Source: Ottowia thiooxydans DSM 14619
GTDB taxonomy: Bacteria; Pseudomonadota; Gammaproteobacteria; Burkholderiales; Burkholderiaceae_C
Direction of reading: 5' to 3'
DNA length: 64,000 nt
Assembly (NCBI RefSeq): GCF_000422885.1
Contig: NZ_AUGX01000009.1
Coordinates: 124,001 to 188,000, forward strand
Positions 24,763 through 32,775 of this stretch are shown here, piece after piece; the first letter of the stretch is position 1; each line of letters starts with the position of its first letter. A model generated the notes under the pieces. It had not been told where the DNA came from. It did not search any database and saw only the letters and a list, made by a program, of their open reading frames with translations. The position numbers were made by a program, and so were the translations under genes.

Positions 24763-25734
24763 TCAATTGGCATTGATATGCGCGGCCCTGACGGTTTTGG
24801 CCCAGACCAGCACTTCACTATCCACCAGCCGCCCAAATTCCTGGGATGTCGCGGCTGTGGTGGGTGTGGCCATCATCGCGGTCAGTTTAGACCTCGTGTC
24901 CGGATCCCGCATGGCTTGGTTGATGTTGTCCAGCAAGGTTTTAACGATCCCTGCCTGGGTTCCCTTGGGTGCCACTACGCCATACCAGTTGTCCGACACC
25001 AATTGCGGCAGGCCAAGCTCCACCACGCTTGGAACCTCTGGCGCAAAAGGAGAGCGCGAGGCCGACGTGATGGCTAGCGTTTTGATTTTTCCGCTTTTCA
25101 ACTGAGGAAGCACGGTTGGCGCCGTCGCAAAAATCACATCGGCCTGCTCGCTCATCACGCCGACGACGGCTGGCGACATACCGCGATAGGGGACATGCGC
25201 CCATTCCACGCCGGTGGCTAGTGCGAATCTGGCTGCGGCAAGATGGGCCACGCCGCCAGCTCCTCCAGAAGCCATGTTGAGTTTGCCGGGCTCCTTCTTG
25301 GCAAGCGAGATCAGCTGTCCCAAGTTTTCTACGGGGACCTGTTTGCCCACGACGATGAAGGATGGCACCGAAGCGACAAGGGCAATCGGTGTGAAGTCCT
25401 GGGCTGAATAACCGGGTTTGGGATAAACGGAAATATTCGCCGTGAATGGCGTGTCCGCCAGCAGCAGGGTGTAGCCATCGGGGCTTGATCTAGCGACCTG
25501 AGCCGTCGCCAGCGTTCCACCAGCTCCTGGCTTGTTTTCCACGATGACAGGTTGCTTGAGGCGTTCACCAAGTTTGACGGCCAACACCCGTGCAATCGCG
25601 TCCGATCCTCCACCAGGCGCAAAAGGAACGACGAGCGTAATGGGTTTAGCGGGAAAAGGTGTCTGCGCGAGCGCGCAGACAGTGAACGGCAATGCAAACA
25701 CGCCGAGCAGAAGTTGGCGGGAGAGGAAATTCAT
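24763..25734 (-). CDS. Bug-family tripartite tricarboxylate transporter substrate-binding protein
   Basis: A 323-residue periplasmic receptor with a signal peptide (LLLGVFALPFTVCALAQ) and the Bug signatures PITLVVPFAPGGGSDAIAR and NKPGAGGTLA. I prefer ATG 25734, with GAGG eight bases upstream, over the GTG at 25743, which directly abuts that site. It is divergent from the PrpF-like gene, and two palindromic operators lie in between, so it is probably co-regulated with that operon and binds its substrate, perhaps a tricarboxylate or substituted dicarboxylate. No membrane subunits are nearby. Confidence 0.9.
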   Translation of the reverse strand: MNFLSRQLLLGVFALPFTVCALAQTPFPAKPITLVVPFAPGGGSDAIARVLAVKLGERLKQPVIVENKPGAGGTLATAQVARSSPDGYTLLLADTPFTANISVYPKPGYSAQDFTPIALVASVPSFIVVGKQVPVENLGQLISLAKKEPGKLNMASGGAGGVAHLAAARFALATGVEWAHVPYRGMSPAVVGVMSEQADVIFATAPTVLPQLKSGKIKTLAITSASRSPFAPEVPSVVELGLPQLVSDNWYGVVAPKGTQAGIVKTLLDNINQAMRDPDTRSKLTAMMATPTTAATSQEFGRLVDSEVLVWAKTVRAAHINAN

Positions 25735-25753
25735 GCGGGACACCTCGTTTCAA

Positions 25754-25770
25754 TGGGATACCGTATCCCA
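25754..25770. promoter_or_regulatory. Operator 1 of the Bug/PrpF divergent promoter
   Basis: A perfect 17-bp palindrome, TGGGATAC-C-GTATCCCA, starts 20 bases upstream of the Bug start codon. The same core recurs at 25804-25816, with centres 48 bases apart. It is a likely site for the GntR regulator encoded at 27001-27726. Confidence 0.75.
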
Positions 25771-25803
25771 TTTTTGGCAAATGTACCATTATTTTTGGAT
25801 TCG

Positions 25804-25816
25804 GGATACGGTATCC
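25804..25816. promoter_or_regulatory. Operator 2 of the Bug/PrpF divergent promoter
   Basis: GGATAC-G-GTATCC repeats the core of the palindrome at 25754-25770. It lies 53 bases upstream of the PrpF-like start, so each of the two divergent genes has one copy close to its promoter. Confidence 0.75.
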
Positions 25817-25868
25817 TGAATTTTGAAAAATAGCTACAATCGTGGTTTTGCCACTACCCGAGACATCC

Positions 25869-26984
25869 ATGCAAACCAAGATCCCGGCCATTCTTTTCCG
25901 CGGCGGTACGTCGAAAGGACCTCTTTTCCTGGCCCAAGACCTTCCACGAAGCCGCGATGTGCTGGACCGCGTGCTTCTTGCAGCCATGGGCTCTCCCCAT
26001 CCTCGGCAGGTAGATGGAGTAGGCGGTGCAGAGTCGCTAACCAGTAAGGTCGCAATCGTGTCCAAGTCAACACGACCTCAAGTTGACATCGACTATTTGT
26101 TCGTCCAGATCAATCCCAATTCACCCATCGTGGACTACTCCTCCAACTGCGGGAACATGCTGTCTGCGCTGGGTCCTTTTGCCATCGAAAAGGGACTAGT
26201 CAAGGCAGATCAGTCGGGAAAGACAACGGTTCGGATCTACAACTTGAACACTGACTCACTGATCACCGTTGAACTTGAGACGCCCAACGGCGAAGTTACC
26301 TATGAAGGCACGGCCGCAATTGACGGTGTCCCCGGGACAGCGGCGCTGGTCCGGCAAAACTTCGCAGGCACCGTGGGCAGCAAGACGAAAAAACTCCTTC
26401 CAACGGGCAAGCTGAAGGAAGAGATTGACGGCATAGAAGTGACTTGCATTGACGTTGCCGTACCTGCTGTTTTGATCCCTGCCTCCGCGGTTGGCAAAAC
26501 CGGCCATGAAACCAAGGCTGAGTTGGATGCAGACCTGGAACTGATCAAAAGGCTGAACGGAATTCGGGTTGAAGCGGGCTTGCGCATGGGGATGGGGGAT
26601 TGCACGGAGCTTGTCGTGCCCAAACCTATGTTGATCTCCACGCCACGCTTCGGTGGAACCATTACCTCTCGCGATTTCGTTCCTTACAACTGCCACGCCA
26701 CACATTCAGTGACGGGCGCCATGGCGCTGGCAACGGCGTGCGCCATGGCAGGGACGACCGCGGCAGACGTTATGGGCGAGGTTAAGGACGGCGCGGTAGT
26801 GATCGAGCACCCCAGCGGCACGATGGAGATCGGCATCAGGACGAGTGGGGAGGGTGAATCCTTCCAGTTGCTGGATGCCAACCTTGCCAGGACCTGTAGA
26901 AAGCTTTTCGAGGGGTTTGTCTGTATTCCTGGGGCGATCTGGAACGGAGAGGACAGGGCCGCTTCATGCGACGATATCGCTTAA
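25869..26984 (+). CDS. PrpF-family isomerase (4-oxalomesaconate tautomerase / methylaconitate isomerase-like)
   Basis: A 371-residue protein of the PrpF family, which shifts double bonds in unsaturated tri- or dicarboxylates. The family start IPAILFRGGTSKG (5-17), the catalytic-lysine region TSKVAIV (K60) and the SSNCGN motif (C94) are present, as is a second cysteine in PYNCHATHS. It resembles 4-oxalomesaconate tautomerases of the gallate/protocatechuate 4,5-cleavage route, but no other genes of that route are near, so the substrate is open. ATG 25869 is chosen because the family motif starts immediately after it. A GntR regulator and a RidA protein follow in the same operon. Confidence 0.82.
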   Translation: MQTKIPAILFRGGTSKGPLFLAQDLPRSRDVLDRVLLAAMGSPHPRQVDGVGGAESLTSKVAIVSKSTRPQVDIDYLFVQINPNSPIVDYSSNCGNMLSALGPFAIEKGLVKADQSGKTTVRIYNLNTDSLITVELETPNGEVTYEGTAAIDGVPGTAALVRQNFAGTVGSKTKKLLPTGKLKEEIDGIEVTCIDVAVPAVLIPASAVGKTGHETKAELDADLELIKRLNGIRVEAGLRMGMGDCTELVVPKPMLISTPRFGGTITSRDFVPYNCHATHSVTGAMALATACAMAGTTAADVMGEVKDGAVVIEHPSGTMEIGIRTSGEGESFQLLDANLARTCRKLFEGFVCIPGAIWNGEDRAASCDDIA

Positions 26985-27000
26985 AGGCAGAACCTAAACC

Positions 27001-27726
27001 ATGACCGAATCTCAACACCTTCAGAAAGAACACCTCTTCGACCGGATCTATGAAATTCTCTGGAAAAAGATAGGCGCTGGTGAAATTGTGGCCGGGCAAC
27101 GCCTCAAGGATATCGAATGGGCGCAAGCGTTGAATGTGAGCCGCACCCCGGTACGCGAAGCCATGCGCAAGATGTACCAGGAAGGCATCTTGATACCACT
27201 CGCCAACGGCGGCTACCAAGTCAAGAGCCTGTTACCTGGTGACATCATCGACCTTTACCGTTGCCGGGCTGCGTTGGAAGCGGTTGCCGCTCAAGATGCT
27301 GCTCAGTACGCCAGCGAGGCGCAGTTGGCAGCCTTGAGCAGTATCGTTGACCGTTGCGACGCAGCCATCGAAAACGGAGATAAGCAGACGGCATTCGAGC
27401 TCAATTCGAGTTTTCACTCGTCTGTCCTTTCCATTTCGAAAAATGCGTATGTAAAGCAGGTGTGCGAATCGCTCCGGAAAATGATCTTCTTCTACCGGGC
27501 TAGCGTCCTGCGGCAGGCAGAGGCTTCGACAGAGGAAAGCGCGGTTTACCTTAGCCGCTTGAAGATCAAGCAGTTGCACCATCGCCAGATCCTCGAAGCT
27601 ATTCGCTCTCGCGACGGCGATGCCGCTTATCGGGTTATGGAGGTGCATGTTCGCGAAACAGCAGAGGACTTGCTGCCGCGCGTCTCTGCGAACCCTGTTC
27701 CTGCCAACACAGAGGAGACACCATGA
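27001..27726 (+). CDS. GntR-family regulator with FCD ligand domain
   Basis: A 241-residue regulator. The N-terminal winged helix (about 10-75) holds the GntR hallmark LNVSRTPVREAMRKMYQEGIL. The C-terminal FCD domain has metal-site histidines in the FHSSVLS and HHRQILEAI segments. It lies 16 bases after the PrpF-like gene, and its stop overlaps the RidA start (ATGA). The two palindromes at 25754-25816 are its probable sites. FCD proteins typically sense organic acids, in keeping with the neighbouring receptor and isomerase. Confidence 0.9.
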   Translation: MTESQHLQKEHLFDRIYEILWKKIGAGEIVAGQRLKDIEWAQALNVSRTPVREAMRKMYQEGILIPLANGGYQVKSLLPGDIIDLYRCRAALEAVAAQDAAQYASEAQLAALSSIVDRCDAAIENGDKQTAFELNSSFHSSVLSISKNAYVKQVCESLRKMIFFYRASVLRQAEASTEESAVYLSRLKIKQLHHRQILEAIRSRDGDAAYRVMEVHVRETAEDLLPRVSANPVPANTEETP

Positions 27727-28070
27727 GCAAAGTCCACAACACACCCGCTTTTCGTGCGGGCGGCTGGGTCATCGTTTCGGGCCAGACGGGAAGAATTGGG
27801 GAAAAACTTGTCAGTGACGCGTTTCCTGAACAGTTTTCGCAGTGCCTCAAGAACGTACGGCATGTACTTGAGCAGGAAAGCGTGCCATTGACTGCAGTGG
27901 CAAAGGTGAATATCTATTTGCGCAAGATGAGCGATCGTGAGGTGATGAACACGATCTATTCCCATTTTTTTGGAGAGCACTTGCCGGCTCGTACCACGGT
28001 GGGTGTTTCAGAGTTATCTCGGGATGCATTGGTTGAGGTGGAGGTATGGGCCTTCGACGGGAAACACTAA
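27723..28070 (+). CDS. RidA/YjgF-family protein
   Basis: A 115-residue RidA-like protein; archetypes are trimeric and hydrolyse reactive imines/enamines. The key arginine R90 is present in LPARTTVGV, followed by the acidic region LVEVEVWA. It is translationally coupled to the GntR gene. Many RidA-like proteins sit in catabolic operons and may hydrolyse or isomerise pathway intermediates instead. The role here is unknown. Confidence 0.85.
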   Translation: MSKVHNTPAFRAGGWVIVSGQTGRIGEKLVSDAFPEQFSQCLKNVRHVLEQESVPLTAVAKVNIYLRKMSDREVMNTIYSHFFGEHLPARTTVGVSELSRDALVEVEVWAFDGKH

Positions 28071-28527
28071 CTCGACATGGAACTTCAGCGGCGAATAGGT
28101 TCACCCATCTCATTCAGCATTGATCTCATCCGGTACCGATCAACAATCCAAATCGGGACTTGATGAACTGGGCCCGCCTCGCTTCTGAGCCGGTGCTTCC
28201 AATCTTGATATGGACCTCTGGCTTGATTGGTGTGCGGGCTTGTTTGATTTGGGCGTGGCGCCCGGCCGGGCAGTCTGTAGAAACCTGCAACCCTCTTTAA
28301 CCAAACTCGTTGCCCTGGTGAAAAATACAGATAAAACGCGAATGTGATGGCGGAAACTCAAGAGCTTCTTATCCGTGCAGTTATGCACAAAAGAGAAGTG
28401 GGAAACCTGGATTACAAGGCAAATTTCCTAGGAAGCGATGCCTAGAATATCTCGCGTTGTGTGACTTCTCCTGCAGGACTTGCGGAAACCGTTGCGCTGA
28501 TCTCTTATTTGATTTTGAAAGAATCCT
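28071..28527. other. Intergenic stretch without a supported gene
   Basis: This 457-base region of visibly lower GC separates the RidA gene from the SUKH-type gene. I see no convincing coding frame, terminator or palindrome. A minus-strand 82-codon frame at 28140-28388 has no recognisable features. Confidence 0.4.
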
Positions 28528-29145
28528 ATGCGCATCAGATTTCCAAACCCGTTTGGATTTCCACTTCCGCCGAGTAGCCGCCTTGAGGCTTTGTGCAAAG
28601 AACTACCTATTCCTGAAGACTACCGAAGATTTCTTATGAGTCAAAACGGACTCGTCTTCCGAGCAATGGCCGGCTACGCTGATGATGCGCAGCAGTTCCT
28701 TGAAGAGCATGAAGAACAAGACGAACCGTCTGCTTACCCAGATCTAAGGGCGCTTTTCGGCCTGGCCAGAGAAAACGAACTCTACGACCTTGAAACTGCC
28801 ATCAAGGAAGAAGGAACCTTTGGTGGTGTGTTCCTTCCCATTGGCGCTGGATATGGTGGCGACTCTTATGTGGTGGTCCTGGTCGGTCCCAAAGCCGGGT
28901 ATGTTGCAAGCTTGGACCATGAGATGTATGCAGGTAGCGAGAGCGTAGAGGCGTTCGCAGAGGAGTTCGAGATAGAGGGCTTCACCGAGATGAGTGTGGA
29001 AGAAAAAGCCGCGGCTCTTCTCGATGAAAACATGGGTCTGGCTTGGCTTCATGCGCCATCAATGTCCGCATTTCTCGAATCCTGCGTTCATTGCGATGAG
29101 GATTTCGGTGGCTATGTCATAGACCACCCATCTCTACCCAGCTAA
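28528..29145 (+). CDS. SMI1/KNR4 (SUKH) family protein
   Basis: A 205-residue acidic cytoplasmic protein. The start LEALCKELPIPEDYRRFLMSQNG (about 15-37) is the SUKH signature region, in which an N-terminal helix and a conserved LP.DY..FL stretch precede the beta-sheet core. SUKH proteins often neutralise polymorphic toxins. No toxin gene is recognisable next to it; the two downstream genes encode exported proteins of unknown role. GC content appears lower than in the catabolic operons, which suggests acquisition. The SUKH assignment rests on the motif alone. Confidence 0.7.
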   Translation: MRIRFPNPFGFPLPPSSRLEALCKELPIPEDYRRFLMSQNGLVFRAMAGYADDAQQFLEEHEEQDEPSAYPDLRALFGLARENELYDLETAIKEEGTFGGVFLPIGAGYGGDSYVVVLVGPKAGYVASLDHEMYAGSESVEAFAEEFEIEGFTEMSVEEKAAALLDENMGLAWLHAPSMSAFLESCVHCDEDFGGYVIDHPSLPS

Positions 29146-29323
29146 CTGGTTGCTCGAATCAGTACCGAAAAGCTTCTCTGATGAGCTTGTTTGGTGATCT
29201 GTTCATCGGCGGGCCCGCTATTTCTCATTCCGTCGCTCTCCTGGTGGGCGGACCTTACTGCCACGACGTTGGCAGGGCGCTGAGAGGGGTAAGTCAATCT
29301 CCCAATCCCTCTCGGTATATTCG

Positions 29324-29728
29324 ATGATCGTCGGAGTCACACGCTTGACCAAGAAATTCACACTGGCTCTCCTGTCCCTGACACTTATGGTGGCCGCCGT
29401 GTCGGCAAGGGCGGAGACTCCCGAGGACAAGGCCTATATGCTTGAGTTTGTCGAGCTGAACAAGCGCGCTTTGCGTTTGTCCCGAGAGGGCGACGATGAC
29501 AACATCGAGAAGTTCATTCCGTCCTTGAGGCAGTTGGCCAAAAGGGCGAACATCTCGCCGCCATGCACTGAGGCCGTCAAGGCCAAGATTGCCATGTTGG
29601 AAGCGAATGTGCTTTTCCTTCGCGCCGATGACGGAAAAGACATGCCCTTCCTCCTTGAAATTCAGAAGCAGGAGCGACTTCTTAACGAAAGGCGTGGCGT
29701 TTGCCTGGGCGGCCGACAAAACCCCTGA
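29324..29728 (+). CDS. Small exported protein of unknown function
   Basis: A 134-residue protein with a signal peptide (LLSLTLMVAAVSARAE, cleavage near residue 30) and a mostly helical, charged mature part. Two cysteines, in PPCTEA and GVCLGG, could form a disulfide. I do not recognise the family. It ends 54 bases before another small exported protein gene. An in-frame TTG at 29345 is an alternative start that would shorten the signal peptide. Confidence 0.6.
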   Translation: MIVGVTRLTKKFTLALLSLTLMVAAVSARAETPEDKAYMLEFVELNKRALRLSREGDDDNIEKFIPSLRQLAKRANISPPCTEAVKAKIAMLEANVLFLRADDGKDMPFLLEIQKQERLLNERRGVCLGGRQNP

Positions 29729-29782
29729 GGTCCGCTTGCCCCTGTTCTCTGGACTTGATGAAGAGCACCGCGCCGTCTAAAA

Positions 29783-30361
29783 ATGCGACTTTTTCTTGCG
29801 TACGCTTGGTTCGTCTTCGGCATGGCGATTCCCCTGGCCAGCACGGCTGCGTGTATCCAGCCTGATTCGGTTAACACCTGGAAATGGGGTTTGGGCGGTG
29901 GCTCTGCCTGGCTCCAATACGGAAACCACCAGACGGGCAAGATGTACTTCACCCTTCTGCGCAGCCCAGTGCGTGAATCCACCCGTTTGATTCTTCACGA
30001 TGCATCTACCGCGATATCCCGGACGCAGGAGGTTCCCGGCTTTATCGACTTTTCCTTCGAGAGCGAGTTTCGTAGGGGAGGAAAAAACCGCATTGTTGCC
30101 ATCGAGGGTGTCGGGATTCTTCAAGAGTTCCAGACTGGTGGGGTGGGCCTGTTCGTTGGAAACCTTGACTACCCAGATGTGGGGCTGGCGGCGCTTTTAA
30201 AAGTCAGCCGGACCATCAAAGGCTCATTCCGGTTCTACGTTGGTGAGAGCTGTCATGCCATCCCTCTTCCGGACATGCCACACCGGGTCATGAACACGCT
30301 TTTTTCACCTCAGCGCATTTTCAGGAAAGAAGCCACCAAGTTGTTTCTGCCGCGGCCCTGA
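29783..30361 (+). CDS. Small exported protein of unknown function
   Basis: A 192-residue protein with an N-terminal signal sequence (about 1-23) and a predicted beta-rich mature domain containing two cysteines (C24 and one in ESCHAIP). I recognise no family. It follows the 134-residue exported protein on the same strand and may be co-transcribed with it. It is convergent with the methyltransferase gene. Confidence 0.6.
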   Translation: MRLFLAYAWFVFGMAIPLASTAACIQPDSVNTWKWGLGGGSAWLQYGNHQTGKMYFTLLRSPVRESTRLILHDASTAISRTQEVPGFIDFSFESEFRRGGKNRIVAIEGVGILQEFQTGGVGLFVGNLDYPDVGLAALLKVSRTIKGSFRFYVGESCHAIPLPDMPHRVMNTLFSPQRIFRKEATKLFLPRP

Positions 30362-30392
30362 ACCTTCCGCTGTCATGCGGTCAAGGACGGTG

Positions 30393-31067
30393 CTACGGTG
30401 CTAGAGCGACCCACCCCTTGAAGGTAAACGCGCTGTAAAACATCTCTACGCCCGTGAATCCGGCTTCATGGAGCAGTTCGGAATCCTGCTCCGGCGAAAG
30501 GACAGGTAGTCGCTCCTTGATGGCCGCGATGCTGCCCTCAGCCTGGGCGACCGGTACCCCTGAGGCTATGGCGAGTGCGGCATTGCGCACGAGCCACTTG
30601 TCTTGCTCCTTGCCGTGGTTGGGGAAACTGTGGTGCGCGACAACCAAAGGGGCACCAGGCTTGAGCCGAGTGCGCATGGCTTCTAGTGTCTTGCGGCGTT
30701 CAGTGGCGGGAAGGAAGTGCAGGGTTAGCAGGCAAGTCGCTGCGTCGAAGAGCCCAGGAGGGGCGCTGTCGATATAGCCTTCGTGCCACTGTACCCGGGA
30801 AGCCAGGGGGCCCAGCGTGCTGCGGGCTTGCTCAAGCATTTCTCCAGATGGGTCTACACCATCGAATCGCCAATCTGGCTGCATTTCTGCGAAGGCCTTC
30901 AGCTCAAGGCCTCCTCCAGCGCCGAGCACCAGAACACGCGCCTTGGAGTGGGCTCGTTCGTCCATCAAAACACAAGCCATCTTGTGCAGGTCTCTAAGCC
31001 CGGGAACGAGTCGTGCAGTCCTCTCGGCGTAACCGGACGCAGCCGTGTGATCAAAGTGTGAGTTCAT
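30393..31067 (-). CDS. Class I SAM-dependent methyltransferase
   Basis: A 224-residue cytoplasmic methyltransferase with the SAM-binding motif VLVLGAGGGLELKAFAE (about 45-61), the acidic loop DGVDPSGEML and motif FDAATCLLTLHFLP. The substrate is unknown. Its start overlaps the stop of the upstream flavoprotein gene by four bases, so it is the last gene of the Rrf2-flavoprotein-methyltransferase operon. Confidence 0.85.
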   Translation of the reverse strand: MNSHFDHTAASGYAERTARLVPGLRDLHKMACVLMDERAHSKARVLVLGAGGGLELKAFAEMQPDWRFDGVDPSGEMLEQARSTLGPLASRVQWHEGYIDSAPPGLFDAATCLLTLHFLPATERRKTLEAMRTRLKPGAPLVVAHHSFPNHGKEQDKWLVRNAALAIASGVPVAQAEGSIAAIKERLPVLSPEQDSELLHEAGFTGVEMFYSAFTFKGWVALAP

Positions 31068-31987
31068 GCAGATTTAATGCTTGCCTGTACCGGCAGCATC
31101 GTGTCTGGCCAAACGAGTGATCGGTGTACTTGCGCACCAGCCATCGCGCCGCTGCCCACGGCCAGCGATACCGAATGAGGTACCCGCGCCAGGTCACCAC
31201 AAGCAAAAACGCCGGGCACCGAAGTCTTGTTTTCTGCACCCGTGCGTACTTGAATGCCTATTGGTGTTTCTTCCAGGACGCAACCCATGGAGTCGGCCAG
31301 CGTACTGGCGGGTGATGTGCGCGTTGCGGTGAAGAGGCCTGCGAAACGTTGCGTCCGTCCGTCGATCAAGACCACATCAGCATTCCCTTCTATCCTGTCG
31401 ATCAGGGGCTCCTCGATCTCCACTCCGCGCGCCTCCAGCTTGCCCCGAGCTTGATCGTCAACAGCCAACGCGCCGTTCACAAAAAGGGTGACTTGCCCCC
31501 ACTCAGTGAGAAGCTCCGCCTGGTGGATCGACATGGGGTTGGAGCCGATGATGCCGACCCGGCCTCGGTGGAGTTCGTACCCGTGACAGTACGGGCAGGC
31601 GAACACCGATTGACCCCAGCGTTCGGCGAGTCCCTTAACCTCCGGCAACTGGTCCGCCACGCCGATGGCGAGCAAGATTCGGCGTGCGTAGTGAGACTCT
31701 CCGCTGGCAGTGGTGACGGTGAAGCTGTCCAGTTGACCAGAGATGGCGGAGGCCTGGGCTTCAATCCATGACAGCGTTGGGTAGGCTTGAAGTTGGCTGC
31801 GCGCCTTCGCGGCGATTTCTCCCGGGTTGACGCCATCTTGGCCGATAAACCCATGTGAATGGCTGGCAAAGCGATTGCGCCGTTGGCCCGCATCTATGAC
31901 CAGCACAGTTTTGTGGGCTCGGAGCAGCTGAAGGGTTGCCGCCATTCCTGCGTAGCTACCGCCTATGACGATGACATCGTGATTCAT
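31064..31987 (-). CDS. FAD/NAD(P)-dependent oxidoreductase, thioredoxin reductase-like
   Basis: A 307-residue flavoprotein with an N-terminal FAD motif (IVIGGSYAGMAA), a CPYC centre (C131/C134) in ACPYCHGYE, and a second nucleotide-binding domain. This group resembles thioredoxin reductase and may reduce a small thiol or detoxify electrophiles. It lies two bases after the Rrf2 regulator gene and overlaps the methyltransferase. Such Rrf2-flavoprotein pairs are common stress-response units; regulation by the Rrf2 protein is likely but inferred. Confidence 0.85.
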   Translation of the reverse strand: MNHDVIVIGGSYAGMAATLQLLRAHKTVLVIDAGQRRNRFASHSHGFIGQDGVNPGEIAAKARSQLQAYPTLSWIEAQASAISGQLDSFTVTTASGESHYARRILLAIGVADQLPEVKGLAERWGQSVFACPYCHGYELHRGRVGIIGSNPMSIHQAELLTEWGQVTLFVNGALAVDDQARGKLEARGVEIEEPLIDRIEGNADVVLIDGRTQRFAGLFTATRTSPASTLADSMGCVLEETPIGIQVRTGAENKTSVPGVFACGDLARVPHSVSLAVGSGAMAGAQVHRSLVWPDTMLPVQASIKSA

Positions 31988-31989
31988 GC

Positions 31990-32433
31990 TTAATTCCTTT
32001 TTTGGCGTTCTGCCGCGTGCCGACGGGCAAAGTCTTTGGCCAGATCGGCGAGGGTGATTTCGGAGAAGCGCTTCAGCAGCAGCGTTTCAGCTTCAGCGAG
32101 CGTGCCCTCTAGTGCGGCATTCACCGATTGCTCAACCAAACATTGCGGATGGTCGTTGCTGTTGCCGATGGCAAACATGGTCGGCTCGCCCAGCGTTTCA
32201 TGTAGTTGGCGCAGGGTGAGGGAAGAAAGATCGGCCTTGATGCGCCACCCGCCCGCGTGACCGCGATCTGAGGTGACGATGCCTGCATCCCGCAGGTAGG
32301 CCATGGTGCGTCGGACAACGACCGGGTTGGTATGCAGGCACTTGGCCAGGAAGTCTGAAGTGACGGGCCCATCCTGTTCTGCCATGTGCAGCAGCGCATG
32401 CAGGACAGACGAAAGTCGGCTATTGCGTTTCAT
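31990..32433 (-). CDS. Rrf2-family transcriptional regulator
   Basis: A 147-residue Rrf2 regulator with a winged helix (about 10-70; SDFLAKCLHTNPVVVRRTMAYLRDAGIV) and a glycine-rich wing. It has only two cysteines (C32 and C98) and lacks the three-cysteine Fe-S set of IscR/NsrR, so it resembles the YwnA-type members. It heads the operon with the TrxB-like flavoprotein and methyltransferase and probably regulates it. Confidence 0.87.
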   Translation of the reverse strand: MKRNSRLSSVLHALLHMAEQDGPVTSDFLAKCLHTNPVVVRRTMAYLRDAGIVTSDRGHAGGWRIKADLSSLTLRQLHETLGEPTMFAIGNSNDHPQCLVEQSVNAALEGTLAEAETLLLKRFSEITLADLAKDFARRHAAERQKRN

Positions 32434-32775
32434 GTAACTTATGATGTTTCATGATGCGATGAATGTCAAGAGGCCACGGAATCACCGCACTGCGGGCTTT
32501 GTTATTCGATGAGTCGACGTGCGCGAGCCTTTTTCCGTTGGCCGGCGATGGGGTGTCATCTCGGCATAGGGAATTCAGGAGCCAAATTCGGAATGAAAAA
32601 TAGGGCTCTGACCCCTATTTCTTTTTGCGTTTGAGGTGTTGGCCCCGCTTCCTCCGGTCACAATACAAATCCCGTACCGATAGCTCAGGCTATGTGCCAG
32701 CGCGCTGCGTGTCAGCTGCGCGAGCTATCCTTGAGGCGTTCCCAAACAATAGAGACAAAGCGAAGCAGACAGACC
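32434..32775. other. Divergent spacer between the Rrf2 operon and liuB
   Basis: The 342-base region should contain promoters for both divergent units. The only structure I see is the short REP-like hairpin at 32598-32620. I see no coding frame with family features. Confidence 0.5.
32598..32620. repeat. Short REP-like hairpin
   Basis: AAATAGGG and CCCTATTT pair over a seven-base loop within a GGGCTCTGACCCC-type core. Closely similar short palindromes recur in many betaproteobacterial intergenic regions. It lies upstream of liuB. Confidence 0.55.

Noticed and set aside
28140-28388. An 82-codon minus-strand frame in the low-GC spacer
   Set aside because: No signal, domain or ribosome site; composition is not gene-like.
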